The notes under the pieces: model-generated
The model's database searches: none
Seen by the model: the letters and a program-made list of their open reading frames with translations, nothing else
What the model was told of the DNA's origin: nothing
Shown: positions 27,871 to 35,590 of the stretch, one piece after another
How positions within the stretch are numbered: position 1 is the stretch's first letter
How the letters are laid out: each line of letters begins with the position of its first letter
DNA from: Marinobacterium_D sp050908845
GTDB taxonomy: Bacteria > Pseudomonadota > Gammaproteobacteria > Pseudomonadales > Balneatricaceae
Assembly (NCBI RefSeq): GCF_050908845.1
Contig: NZ_CP194171.1
Location: forward strand, 3,286,001-3,350,000
Length of the DNA stretch: 64,000 nt
Direction: 5' to 3'
Position numbers and translations under genes: made by a program

Positions 27871-27884
27871 TGTTACTCCTGAAT

Positions 27885-28718
27885 TCACGCAAAAATACTG
27901 ACCTGGTACGCACCAAACTTGCGGATATTGATAACCCCGGTATCCAGTATCAGATACTGTCCCTTGATCCCGAGCAGCGTCCCGGATACCTCGGGCTGCT
28001 TATCAAAATTGAATGTAGCGACTTTAGTAGGATACTGCAGCACCGGGAATTCGATAGCCAGTGTGTTTTCGTCCGGCAGCGTCCGAATCGCTTCGGCGCC
28101 GTGCGCCTGTCTCAGCTCATCGATGGCGGGCGCGCACAGCGCCAGCAGACGGTCACGCTCCGCTGCAAGATCCAGCTCCGGCACCTCGCCTTTCAGCATT
28201 GCCCGCCAGTTGGTTTTATCCGCGACGTGCTCGGCGAAGATCTGTTCCAGCAAACCGGAGTGCAGACGGTTGTCCACCTCCAGTATTGGCAACGCCCGCA
28301 CCGCGCCCTGATCGATCCAGCGGGTGGGGATCTGCTGACGCCGGGTGATCCCGACCTTGAGACCGGAAGAGTTCGCCAGATACACCACGTGGGGCGCAAA
28401 GCAGTTACGCTCTCCCCAGGCAGGATCACGGCAGGTTCCCTCGTGATAATGGCATTTTTCCGGTTTGACGATGCAGCTGTCACATTGAGGGAGGCGTGTG
28501 AAACAGGGGTAGCAATAGCCCTGATTGAAGCTTTTGCGGGTCTTTCGGCCGCAGTGAAGGCAGTTAATCTCGCCCTCGAACTTGAGTTGAACAGGCTGAC
28601 CCAGCAATGCGTTCATATCGACACATTCATCACCGTCATCAAGCCTGAGTGTGTAACGTACAGGGTTTTCCAGGGCCGCTTCCATCTTGCGCAGCCCGCC
28701 TTTCGCCAACAACTCCAT
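27885..28718 (-). CDS. DUF2797 zinc-ribbon protein
   Basis: A 277-residue conserved protein. Clustered cysteines (CLHCGRKT, CYPC, CDSC, then C and C) form likely zinc ribbons at about 53-95. A segment VVYLANSSGLKVGITRR with downstream RWIDQGA resembles a GIY-YIG-like core. The C-terminus is beta-rich. The function is unknown. It lies directly upstream of pepN and 7 bp downstream of the DUF1315 gene, so the three probably share a transcript. Confidence 0.8.
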   Translation of the reverse strand: MELLAKGGLRKMEAALENPVRYTLRLDDGDECVDMNALLGQPVQLKFEGEINCLHCGRKTRKSFNQGYCYPCFTRLPQCDSCIVKPEKCHYHEGTCRDPAWGERNCFAPHVVYLANSSGLKVGITRRQQIPTRWIDQGAVRALPILEVDNRLHSGLLEQIFAEHVADKTNWRAMLKGEVPELDLAAERDRLLALCAPAIDELRQAHGAEAIRTLPDENTLAIEFPVLQYPTKVATFNFDKQPEVSGTLLGIKGQYLILDTGVINIRKFGAYQVSIFA

Positions 28719-28725
28719 AGAGTAC

Positions 28726-28995
28726 TCAGTGTCCGTTCAGAATTTTCAAGGTCTGTGCACTGAGCGGATCGTCTCCGTGCTTGCTGCCATCAGGCTTGGT
28801 GCGATCGATAAATCCGACCCGCTCATCCTCTGGCATTTTACGCGCGTGTTCATAGGCAATAACCGCGCGCAGACTGGTGTCGCGCTGTTCCTGGGTCAGA
28901 CGTTCACCGTTTGGCCACTTGCCCAGCTCGACCGCGCGTTTCAGTGACTGGTAGATATCCGGCGTCATCGCCTCAATCATCTTTTCAAAATTCAT
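28726..28995 (-). CDS. YeaC family (DUF1315) protein
   Basis: An 89-residue soluble protein with the DUF1315 pattern: MTPDIYQSLKRAVELGKWPNG and LRAVIAYEH. The function is unknown in E. coli YeaC too. ATG 28995 is preferred over the in-frame TTG at 29001. Confidence 0.85.
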   Translation of the reverse strand: MNFEKMIEAMTPDIYQSLKRAVELGKWPNGERLTQEQRDTSLRAVIAYEHARKMPEDERVGFIDRTKPDGSKHGDDPLSAQTLKILNGH

Positions 28996-29047
28996 CAGCA
29001 AAGTTCCCGCTGTTTAAGCCATACAACTCATACTATAACAGTACCGC

Positions 29048-29896
29048 TTAACGCGGTCCGAACAAACGACCGACCGGATACCAGGCCAGCCCGGCCAACA
29101 GCCCCACCAGGTGTGCAGTGTTGGCGATCGCCCCCAGGCCCACCCCCTCGAGCACACCGGTATAACCGAGCACCAGCCAAAGCACCATCAGCCCCATCAA
29201 CGCGGGCGGCAGGCCAAAACGGGCTCGCGTCTCCATACGGTCCCAGATCCAGGTGTAGGCAAGCAGCCCGAACACCGCACCGGACATACCGCCAAACATC
29301 GGCCCCGAGATCAGATATTGCGCCAGGTTAGACGCCACGCCGGTAAAAAGCACCAGCGCCAGCAGTGCCTTGCCGCCCTGGACCAGCTCTATCCGCTGAC
29401 CTACCACCCAGACCCAAAGCAGGTTAAACAGGATATGAAGCAGGCTGAAGTGAAGAAACATCGGCGTCACCAGCCGCCACCACTGCCCCGATGACAACAT
29501 CCCCATCAGCGAGTCATAGCGCAGCGCATTGCCCTCAATGCGGAAGTCGGTGAAGGTAAATCGCGCCATCCAGGTATCATTGGCACCAAAGCTGATCAGC
29601 AGGGTCAACAGCACACTGACCCCTATCAGCACCAGTGTCATCCGAACCCTGGCGGGCGATACCCTTGCTATCCGCGAGCTGGCCTTGGGCCTGCGAATCT
29701 CGATCGCTGCCAGATCGCCGCCATCTTTCCAGTACTGATAGAGCGAGCGGATCTTGCCCGGATCTATCCTGCTGGAGACCAGCAGCACCTGCCGCTCCTC
29801 CTCCTCGATAACCCGGTGCGGGATTTCATACTCCCAGAGCAGCGCGGTAAAGGGCCCCAGGTCCTCGCTCAAAGGCACACTGAGAACCGGCGTCAT
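29048..29896 (-). CDS. Rhomboid family intramembrane serine protease (GlpG-like)
   Basis: A 282-residue protein. An N-terminal cytoplasmic domain (about 1-85) resembles that of GlpG. Six membrane segments follow, with the catalytic Ser in MFGGMSGAVFG and His in NTAHLVGLLAG. It would cleave membrane proteins within the bilayer. The ATG overlaps the stop of the upstream metallophosphoesterase gene by 4 nt. Confidence 0.9.
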   Translation of the reverse strand: MTPVLSVPLSEDLGPFTALLWEYEIPHRVIEEEERQVLLVSSRIDPGKIRSLYQYWKDGGDLAAIEIRRPKASSRIARVSPARVRMTLVLIGVSVLLTLLISFGANDTWMARFTFTDFRIEGNALRYDSLMGMLSSGQWWRLVTPMFLHFSLLHILFNLLWVWVVGQRIELVQGGKALLALVLFTGVASNLAQYLISGPMFGGMSGAVFGLLAYTWIWDRMETRARFGLPPALMGLMVLWLVLGYTGVLEGVGLGAIANTAHLVGLLAGLAWYPVGRLFGPR

Positions 29897-30876
29897 CCGT
29901 CCATCTCCGCATCCATCCGGCCAACCTCACGGGCCACATCCACCCAGACAAACTTATCGCGCCGAAACGCCTGCTCGTCGTCCAGACGGTAGGCCACCAG
30001 TTTGCCGTACTTCACCGCGCTGTAGTCCAGGCAGGCGATATTGTCCGATACGGGCTCCGGCTGCCCCTCACGCCAGTAGTGACCCATAAACAGCAGCTTC
30101 TCATCAGGGCCATAGTAAAGCAGATCTTTTCGCTGCTCGGGCGTGATAGGACGGCGGGCGATATGTTCCGGCAACGGGTCGGGCTGAAACACCACATCGG
30201 CCAGTTTCTGAGGATTCCTGGCCCAGAATTTGGTGCGGAAGAATTTACGCTTGAAGCCATCGCGGCTGACGATCACCTCGTCGTTGGGCAAACGCAGATG
30301 CGTGCCACGCAGCAGCCGGTCCATCACTTCGTACTCGTAGGTATCGCTGCGCGACGAACGCACCAGAAAATCCAGATCAATACGACCATCCGGTCGCTCG
30401 GCAAGAAAGCGGTCGATCAGCGACTGGTGCCAGCAGGCATGAACGGCCCGGAACTGGTCGGTTTCGATAATCAGTGGCATCCGCATGAACCACTGCAGGT
30501 AATCATCAAGCTCCTCTTGATGATCGGCGAACTGATCCAGTGTCTGCTGCAGGATCCGCTGGTGGCGCGGGGTATGCTCGCGCAGGAAACCCTTGCCGTC
30601 TGGCGAAGGGGTCAGGTAACAGAGCAGGTTGTATTCATGGTTGCCCATGATGATCGCGGCCTGGCCGCGATCCACCATCGCCCGCACAATATGCAGTGCC
30701 TCGCGGATATGCGGTCCACGATCGACGATATCGCCAATAAACAGCGCTTTACGGGTTGGATGCTGGTAGACACCGTCGATCCGACGATAACCCATCCGGT
30801 CGAGCAACAGACAGAGACTGATGGCACAACCGTGGACATCACCGATCAGATCAACACCCTGAAAATTCTCCGTCAC
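29893..30876 (-). CDS. Calcineurin-like metallophosphoesterase
   Basis: A 327-residue serine/threonine-phosphatase-like metalloesterase with GDVHGC, GDIVDRGP and GNHEYN, the standard metal ligands of the family. The substrate could be a phosphoprotein or a nucleotide such as Ap4A. It is unusually long for ApaH-type enzymes, with an extra mid-region. It starts 7 bp after nadK and overlaps the rhomboid gene, forming a nadK-phosphoesterase-rhomboid operon. Confidence 0.85.
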   Translation of the reverse strand: MTENFQGVDLIGDVHGCAISLCLLLDRMGYRRIDGVYQHPTRKALFIGDIVDRGPHIREALHIVRAMVDRGQAAIIMGNHEYNLLCYLTPSPDGKGFLREHTPRHQRILQQTLDQFADHQEELDDYLQWFMRMPLIIETDQFRAVHACWHQSLIDRFLAERPDGRIDLDFLVRSSRSDTYEYEVMDRLLRGTHLRLPNDEVIVSRDGFKRKFFRTKFWARNPQKLADVVFQPDPLPEHIARRPITPEQRKDLLYYGPDEKLLFMGHYWREGQPEPVSDNIACLDYSAVKYGKLVAYRLDDEQAFRRDKFVWVDVAREVGRMDAEMDG

Positions 30877-30883
30877 AGATCAC

Positions 30884-31765
30884 CTATTCACCCAGCTTGG
30901 TACCCCACCCCAGCTTTTCCCGACAGGTTCGGTAGAAGTCGTAGTCCAGCGGGTGCAAGAGTTTCAGTTTGTGCGGTTTTTTGTGAATTGTCACCGAATC
31001 CCCCGGTGCCAGCACAATATTCATCTGCCCATCACAGGAGATCGAGGGGTACGCCTCATTACGATCACTGATCACCAGTTTGAGTTCACTACTCCCGTCC
31101 ACCACGATGGGACGACTGGAAAGCGTATGCGGAAACATCGGCACCAGCACCAGCGCATCCAGCCGCGGGTGCATGATCGGTCCCCCACCGGACAGTGCGT
31201 AAGCGGTTGAACCTGTCGGCGTGGAGACAATCAACCCGTCTGATTTCTGCGTGTATACGAACTGGCCTTCGATATAGAGCTCAAATTCGATCATTCGGGT
31301 CGCTTTACCCGGGTGCAGCACACAGTCGTTCAGTGCTGTGGACTCGGCGATCGGTTCGCCATCGCGCTTGACGATAACGTCCAGAAGAAAACGGGTATCG
31401 ACGGCGTAACGCCCGGCCAGCACCTCCCCCACTCTTTCCTCTATTTCAGTGGGCGCGATATCGGTCAGGAACCCCAGATTGCCACGGTTCACACCCAGCA
31501 CCGGCACATGACTCTGGGCGAGCGAGCGGGCGGCACCCAGCAGGCTTCCATCCCCCCCCACCACGATGACGAGATCGCAGCTATCTCCCATCCGGGACTG
31601 CTTGGCGACCTGAAGACCGTGCCCCGGCATCACCTCGGCAATTCGCTGATCGAGGATGATATTCACCCCCTGCTCATCCAGGTAACGGATCAACGCTTTC
31701 AGCGTATCGATCACCTTTTTGCTGCCCAGACGACCAATGAGACCGATATTGCGAAAACTCTCCAT
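30884..31765 (-). CDS. nadK: NAD kinase
   Basis: A 293-residue ATP-dependent kinase making NADP+ from NAD+. The GGDGSLLGAAR motif (from residue 70) and NRGNLGFLTD are diagnostic, with SDGLIVSTPTGSTAY later. The length equals E. coli NadK (292). First gene of a short minus-strand operon. Confidence 0.96.
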   Translation of the reverse strand: MESFRNIGLIGRLGSKKVIDTLKALIRYLDEQGVNIILDQRIAEVMPGHGLQVAKQSRMGDSCDLVIVVGGDGSLLGAARSLAQSHVPVLGVNRGNLGFLTDIAPTEIEERVGEVLAGRYAVDTRFLLDVIVKRDGEPIAESTALNDCVLHPGKATRMIEFELYIEGQFVYTQKSDGLIVSTPTGSTAYALSGGGPIMHPRLDALVLVPMFPHTLSSRPIVVDGSSELKLVISDRNEAYPSISCDGQMNIVLAPGDSVTIHKKPHKLKLLHPLDYDFYRTCREKLGWGTKLGE

Positions 31766-31818
31766 TACACTGCCCTTAATATTGCGATCCGGTAAGTCCC
31801 CGGTGGGAACAGCTCGTA

Positions 31819-32826
31819 TTATAGGGGCTGAGGCCCCTGAAAGGCAGACGCACCTCGCTCGATTCGGGCCTCCATTCCCCGGCGCCCCTGCAGGCCACCG
31901 GTATGCAGCAGCAAAATGCTCGCACCCGGCTCTATCTCACCTTTTACTATGCGACGATGGATAGCCGCAAACAGCTTTCCGGTATAGACCGGATCCAGTG
32001 GCACACGGCAGCGCTCCTCGAACAGCCGGATAAAAGCGGCAAGACTGGCAGGCAATCGCGCATAACCGCCAAAGCTTCCACCCTGATCCAGCTCCCAGCC
32101 ACCCGGATCCTGGCAGCCCGCATCAGCCAGCAACGTGCGCACCTGGCTTACGGCAGACTCTCCCAACTTCAACACCGGCACACCGATAACACGGGTTGCC
32201 TCGGGCTTACCGGCGATAATCCCCGCCAGGGTTCCCCCGGTACCCAGTGCCGAAGCGACATAATCCGGGCAATGCCAGGCGCTTCCTTCCAGCAGGCGCC
32301 AGATCTCCCGGCAACCTTCAACGGCATGGCGATTACTTCCACCCTCGGGCAGGCGCTCCCAGCCTGGATACTCGCTCGCCAGCCAGCTCTCCATGCTGGC
32401 CGCGCCTCGCTGCGCATAGGTATCGCGATCAAGAAAGCGGATCACCATCCCCCAACTTCGCGCATCCCTGAGCATTGCCGTGTCAGCCTGAGCCTCGTGC
32501 CCACGCACCAGGCCCAGTGTCCTGATACCAAAGCTCTTGCCGAGAAAAGCCAGCGCGTGCAGATGATTGGACCAGACACCGCCAAAGCTGAGGACATGCA
32601 GACGCTCCCCCGCCTCCAGCCGCCTGATTAATGGCAACAGTTTGAACCACTTGTTGCCGCTGATTTCCGGATGTATCCGATCGAGACGCAAGACACCGAC
32701 ACTGATGCCTGACTGACGGTAAAACGGGGAGTTCAGCTCCGTAACCAGGCACGCCCGGTCATTTATTCCAAGCACATCTTCCCCCGCAACCGCCGGAACG
32801 CCAGGACGACCCCCTGGTTTTAACAC
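31819..32826 (-). CDS. ACC deaminase/D-cysteine desulfhydrase family PLP enzyme
   Basis: A 335-residue fold-type II pyridoxal phosphate enzyme. Lys59 in SGNKWFKL is the likely PLP lysine. FGGVWSNHLHALA and GTGGTLAG (phosphate cup) fit the family. It is typically annotated 1-aminocyclopropane-1-carboxylate deaminase or D-cysteine desulfhydrase; substrate choice cannot be made from sequence by eye. The N-terminus is uncertain: a GTG at residue 18 has a GGGGAAG site upstream and would drop 17 residues. Confidence 0.82.
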   Translation of the reverse strand: MLKPGGRPGVPAVAGEDVLGINDRACLVTELNSPFYRQSGISVGVLRLDRIHPEISGNKWFKLLPLIRRLEAGERLHVLSFGGVWSNHLHALAFLGKSFGIRTLGLVRGHEAQADTAMLRDARSWGMVIRFLDRDTYAQRGAASMESWLASEYPGWERLPEGGSNRHAVEGCREIWRLLEGSAWHCPDYVASALGTGGTLAGIIAGKPEATRVIGVPVLKLGESAVSQVRTLLADAGCQDPGGWELDQGGSFGGYARLPASLAAFIRLFEERCRVPLDPVYTGKLFAAIHRRIVKGEIEPGASILLLHTGGLQGRRGMEARIERGASAFQGPQPL

Positions 32827-32918
32827 CTAACCTGATTAAGCTCATACGCAGTGAATAGAATCCGTCATTAAAAGCAGATAATGTCGTAGCTAACCTATTC
32901 TGTAAAAAGGACTTTAGT

Positions 32919-33341
32919 ATGTTGAATACCCTGAACCGCCTGTTAGACCACCCTGATGCCGGCAAGCTGATACTGAGAGTATCATTCGCCGCGATGATGT
33001 TTCTGCACGGCTGGCACAAAATCGTTCATGGCGTGGATGGCATCGCCGGCATGCTGACAGCCCAGGGTTTACCCGGCTGGATCGCCTATGGCGTTTATCT
33101 TGGAGAAGTCGCTGCCCCCATTCTTCTCTTTCTGGGTATTCTGACCCGGCTGTCCGCGCTGTTCGTACTCGGCACCATGGTTTTCGCCTGGTTCCTGACC
33201 GCCGTGCCAAAAACCTTCACGCTGACGGCAGTCGGCGCCTGGGGGATAGAGCATATGATGGTCTACTTCTTTGCCGCCCTGGCGATCATGCTTCTGGGCG
33301 GTGGGCGTTACTCCATCGTCAGCAATCCAGCCTGGCGATAA
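32919..33341 (+). CDS. DoxX family membrane protein
   Basis: A 140-residue protein with four membrane segments. The DoxX/DoxD pattern is visible in RVSFAAMMFLHGWHK, AYGVYLGEVAAPILLFLGILTR and FAALAIMLLGGGRYS. The function of such proteins is poorly defined; some are linked to redox stress. Single gene. Confidence 0.85.
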   Translation: MLNTLNRLLDHPDAGKLILRVSFAAMMFLHGWHKIVHGVDGIAGMLTAQGLPGWIAYGVYLGEVAAPILLFLGILTRLSALFVLGTMVFAWFLTAVPKTFTLTAVGAWGIEHMMVYFFAALAIMLLGGGRYSIVSNPAWR

Positions 33342-33654
33342 CCGCAAAACCTTTCGCCAGGTTGCCATGAACCAGCGGGCAGTGGCGACCTGGCGAAATT
33401 TATCGACCAATCGAAACAGAAAGCCGCACACACAGAGGCTCACACAGCAAAGATGCTAACGCTAAACGCCAAGGCTTAATGATAAATACACCAGAGAGCG
33501 ACGGGATTCAGTCTATGAAGACCGAGTCAGGCTTGGAAGATGCTGATTAAAAGACGCTTTAGAGATATGTGCCGAGAAGTAGCGGAAACTAGGGAACTGA
33601 CGATCCTGTAGTCCTTAAAGGAAAACAGGCTGACATTGATCTTTTTTGTGGAAG
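33342..33654. other. Intergenic region between doxX-like gene and tRNA array
   Basis: About 310 bp without a gene. A long inverted repeat, TTCGCCAGG...CCTGGCGAA, with an inner GCCA/TGGC pair at 33353-33397 starts 12 bp after the DoxX stop and could terminate that gene, though it lacks a T run. Nothing else is recognised; no clear terminator for the tRNA operon is seen. Confidence 0.45.
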
Positions 33655-33731
33655 TGGCGGAACGGACGGGACTCGAACCCGCGACCCCCTGCGTGACAGG
33701 CAGGTATTCTAACCAACTGAACTACCGCTCC
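33655..33731 (-). tRNA. tRNA-Asp (GTC), copy 1
   Basis: 77 nt with encoded CCA. The cloverleaf closely matches E. coli tRNA-Asp; anticodon loop CTGTCAC. The acceptor stem is GGAGCGG/CCGTTCC, differing from the other five copies by a paired change. Last gene of the array. Confidence 0.97.
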
Positions 33732-33737
33732 GCGTTT

Positions 33738-33813
33738 TGGTGGGCGAAGAGGGGTTCGAACCCCCGACCCTCTGCTTGTAAGGCAGATGCTCTCCCAACT
33801 GAGCTATTCGCCC
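33738..33813 (-). tRNA. tRNA-Val (TAC), copy 1
   Basis: 76 nt with encoded CCA, anticodon loop CTTACAA, acceptor GGGCGAA/TTCGCCC. Confidence 0.97.
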
Positions 33814-33858
33814 AAAACGCTGGCTTATTATACGACTCTTCAGCTCTTCGAAGAGAAG

Positions 33859-33923
33859 TGGCGGAATCTTCGGGCTCAGCGACCCTGGATCCCATTGAGA
33901 GCTGACAGGCAGGTATTCTAACC
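33859..33923 (-). pseudogene. tRNA-Asp fossil in spacer 1
   Basis: Retains the 3' end (TGGCGGAAT on plus), a gcgaccctgg arm and the anticodon-to-D segment (TGACAGGCAGGTATTCTAACC), with the T arm and 5' acceptor lost. It cannot fold as a tRNA. Confidence 0.7.
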
Positions 33924-33939
33924 TTTCATCTCTCAAGTT

Positions 33940-34016
33940 TGGCGGAATGGACGGGACTCGAACCCGCGACCCCCTGCGTGACAGGCAGGTATTCTAACCA
34001 ACTGAACTACCACTCC
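33940..34016 (-). tRNA. tRNA-Asp (GTC), copy 2
   Basis: 77 nt with CCA; acceptor GGAGTGG/CCATTCC, anticodon GTC. Identical in form to copies 3-6. Confidence 0.97.
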
Positions 34017-34022
34017 GCGTCT

Positions 34023-34098
34023 TGGTGGGCGAAGAGGGGTTCGAACCCCCGACCCTCTGCTTGTAAGGCAGATGCTCTCCCAACTGAGCTATTCGCCC
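34023..34098 (-). tRNA. tRNA-Val (TAC), copy 2
   Basis: 76 nt with CCA, same sequence as copy 1. Confidence 0.97.
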
Positions 34099-34143
34099 AA
34101 AACGCTGGCTTATTATACGACTCTTCAGCTCTTCGAAGAGAAG

Positions 34144-34207
34144 TGGCGGAATCTTCGGGCTCAGCGACCCTGGACTCCTTGAGAGATGACAGGCAGGTAT
34201 TCTAACC
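34144..34207 (-). pseudogene. tRNA-Asp fossil in spacer 2
   Basis: Same kind of fragment as spacer 1, with a slightly different middle (GGACTCCTTGAGAGATGACAG). Confidence 0.7.
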
Positions 34208-34222
34208 TTTCACTCTCGTAAG

Positions 34223-34299
34223 TGGCGGAATGGACGGGACTCGAACCCGCGACCCCCTGCGTGACAGGCAGGTATTCTAACCAACTGAACTACCACTCC
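34223..34299 (-). tRNA. tRNA-Asp (GTC), copy 3
   Basis: 77 nt with CCA, anticodon GTC, acceptor GGAGTGG/CCATTCC. Confidence 0.97.
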
Positions 34300-34305
34300 G
34301 CGTCT

Positions 34306-34381
34306 TGGTGGGCGAAGAGGGGTTCGAACCCCCGACCCTCTGCTTGTAAGGCAGATGCTCTCCCAACTGAGCTATTCGCCC
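34306..34381 (-). tRNA. tRNA-Val (TAC), copy 3
   Basis: 76 nt with CCA, anticodon TAC. It is followed on the plus strand by the second spacer type (aaaacgtgacc). Confidence 0.97.
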
Positions 34382-34432
34382 AAAACGTGACCTTTCTTAC
34401 TTCTACGACTTCCCAAGGCTTTCGGGAAGAAG

Positions 34433-34497
34433 TGGCGGAATCCTCAGGGCTTGCGACCCTGGATCCCATTGAGAGCTGACAGGCAGGTATTCTAACC
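34433..34497 (-). pseudogene. tRNA-Asp fossil in spacer 3
   Basis: Fragment with TGGCGGAAT, gcgaccctgg and TGACAGGCAGGTATTC, in the second spacer type. Confidence 0.7.
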
Positions 34498-34513
34498 TTT
34501 CATCTCTCAAGTT

Positions 34514-34590
34514 TGGCGGAATGGACGGGACTCGAACCCGCGACCCCCTGCGTGACAGGCAGGTATTCTAACCAACTGAACTACCACTCC
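34514..34590 (-). tRNA. tRNA-Asp (GTC), copy 4
   Basis: 77 nt with CCA. It lies exactly 574 bp from copy 2, the period of the tandem duplication. Confidence 0.97.
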
Positions 34591-34596
34591 GCGTCT

Positions 34597-34672
34597 TGGT
34601 GGGCGAAGAGGGGTTCGAACCCCCGACCCTCTGCTTGTAAGGCAGATGCTCTCCCAACTGAGCTATTCGCCC
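34597..34672 (-). tRNA. tRNA-Val (TAC), copy 4
   Basis: 76 nt with CCA, anticodon TAC; 574 bp from copy 2. Confidence 0.97.
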
Positions 34673-34717
34673 AAAACGCTGGCTTATTATACGACTCTTC
34701 AGCTCTTCGAAGAGAAG

Positions 34718-34781
34718 TGGCGGAATCTTCGGGCTCAGCGACCCTGGACTCCTTGAGAGATGACAGGCAGGTATTCTAACC
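34718..34781 (-). pseudogene. tRNA-Asp fossil in spacer 4
   Basis: Same fragment as in spacer 2, one duplication period (574 bp) away. Confidence 0.7.
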
Positions 34782-34796
34782 TTTCACTCTCGTAAG

Positions 34797-34873
34797 TGGC
34801 GGAATGGACGGGACTCGAACCCGCGACCCCCTGCGTGACAGGCAGGTATTCTAACCAACTGAACTACCACTCC
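34797..34873 (-). tRNA. tRNA-Asp (GTC), copy 5
   Basis: 77 nt with CCA; 574 bp from copy 3. Confidence 0.97.
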
Positions 34874-34879
34874 GCGTCT

Positions 34880-34955
34880 TGGTGGGCGAAGAGGGGTTCG
34901 AACCCCCGACCCTCTGCTTGTAAGGCAGATGCTCTCCCAACTGAGCTATTCGCCC
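34880..34955 (-). tRNA. tRNA-Val (TAC), copy 5
   Basis: 76 nt with CCA; 574 bp from copy 3. Confidence 0.97.
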
Positions 34956-35006
34956 AAAACGTGACCTTTCTTACTTCTACGACTTCCCAAGGCTTTCGGG
35001 AAGAAG

Positions 35007-35071
35007 TGGCGGAATCCTCAGGGCTTGCGACCCTGGATCCCATTGAGAGCTGACAGGCAGGTATTCTAACC
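35007..35071 (-). pseudogene. tRNA-Asp fossil in spacer 5
   Basis: Same fragment as in spacer 3, 574 bp away. Confidence 0.7.
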
Positions 35072-35087
35072 TTTCATCTCTCAAGTT

Positions 35088-35164
35088 TGGCGGAATGGAC
35101 GGGACTCGAACCCGCGACCCCCTGCGTGACAGGCAGGTATTCTAACCAACTGAACTACCACTCC
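35088..35164 (-). tRNA. tRNA-Asp (GTC), copy 6
   Basis: 77 nt with CCA. First gene of the array in the direction of transcription. Confidence 0.97.
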
Positions 35165-35243
35165 ACTTACATGAGGTTTTTAACCTCTAGCAGCTCACGC
35201 CGCTCCGTTACTGTTGTGGGTTACCCCTCAGAACGGAGTGCGA

Positions 35244-35271
35244 ATTTTAATGGCTTTCCCTGTATTGTCAA
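35244..35271 (-). promoter_or_regulatory. Sigma-70 promoter of the tRNA array
   Basis: On the minus strand, TTGACA at 35266-35271, a 16-bp spacer, then TAAAAT at 35244-35249. Transcription would start near 35237, about 73 bp upstream of the first tRNA. A GAGGTTttt-AACCTC-type inverted repeat lies in the leader (35174-35188). Confidence 0.8.
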
Positions 35272-35590
35272 ACGGTTATCGAAAATATTTTTAAATAGGT
35301 GGCTGGACACCAAAAGGGTTTGTAAATCAAGACCTACCGACAGGGATGGGCAGCTGTACACATTTCATCCAAGCTTGATTTGGATCAATCGATCCTCGCC
35401 TGAGGGCGGCGGTGAAGAACCCTAAACGAAACAATCAGATGCGTCTATACAGAATAAAAATCACACATCAGGAAAGAATATTAGAATAAACCGATATATA
35501 AAATCCGTATTACACCTACGTTTTATAAGCTATACAGAAACTGTAACGCCAAGGATGCGTTGGCATTCACTCATATGACTTAAGAGTAAA
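35272..35590. other. AT-rich region upstream of the barrel gene
   Basis: About 320 bp, markedly AT-rich from 35430 to 35540 compared with its neighbours. It contains no gene. It presumably holds the promoter for the outer-membrane barrel gene; several TATA-like strings occur but no single -35/-10 pair stands out. Confidence 0.45.

Larger units (their letters stand above)
33940..35164 (-). repeat. Tandem 574-bp duplication of Asp-Val-Asp-Val tRNA unit
   Basis: tRNA starts repeat at exactly 574-bp steps (33940/34514/35088 and 34223/34797). Each unit holds two Asp, two Val, and one spacer of each of two types. The near-identity of units, spacers included, indicates recent unequal crossing-over or conversion. 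Confidence 0.9.

Noticed and set aside
33655..35164. Regularly spaced repeats that might suggest CRISPR
   Set aside because: The repeats are 76-77-nt tRNA genes with intact cloverleaves and encoded CCA. Spacers are repeated rather than unique and no cas genes are present.
33636..35425. Six similar plus-strand ORFs of 85-112 codons (GLEPATPCVTG..., RGSNPRPSACKAD...)
   Set aside because: They are antisense translations of the tRNA-Asp and tRNA-Val genes, a well-known artefact; none has independent coding signs.
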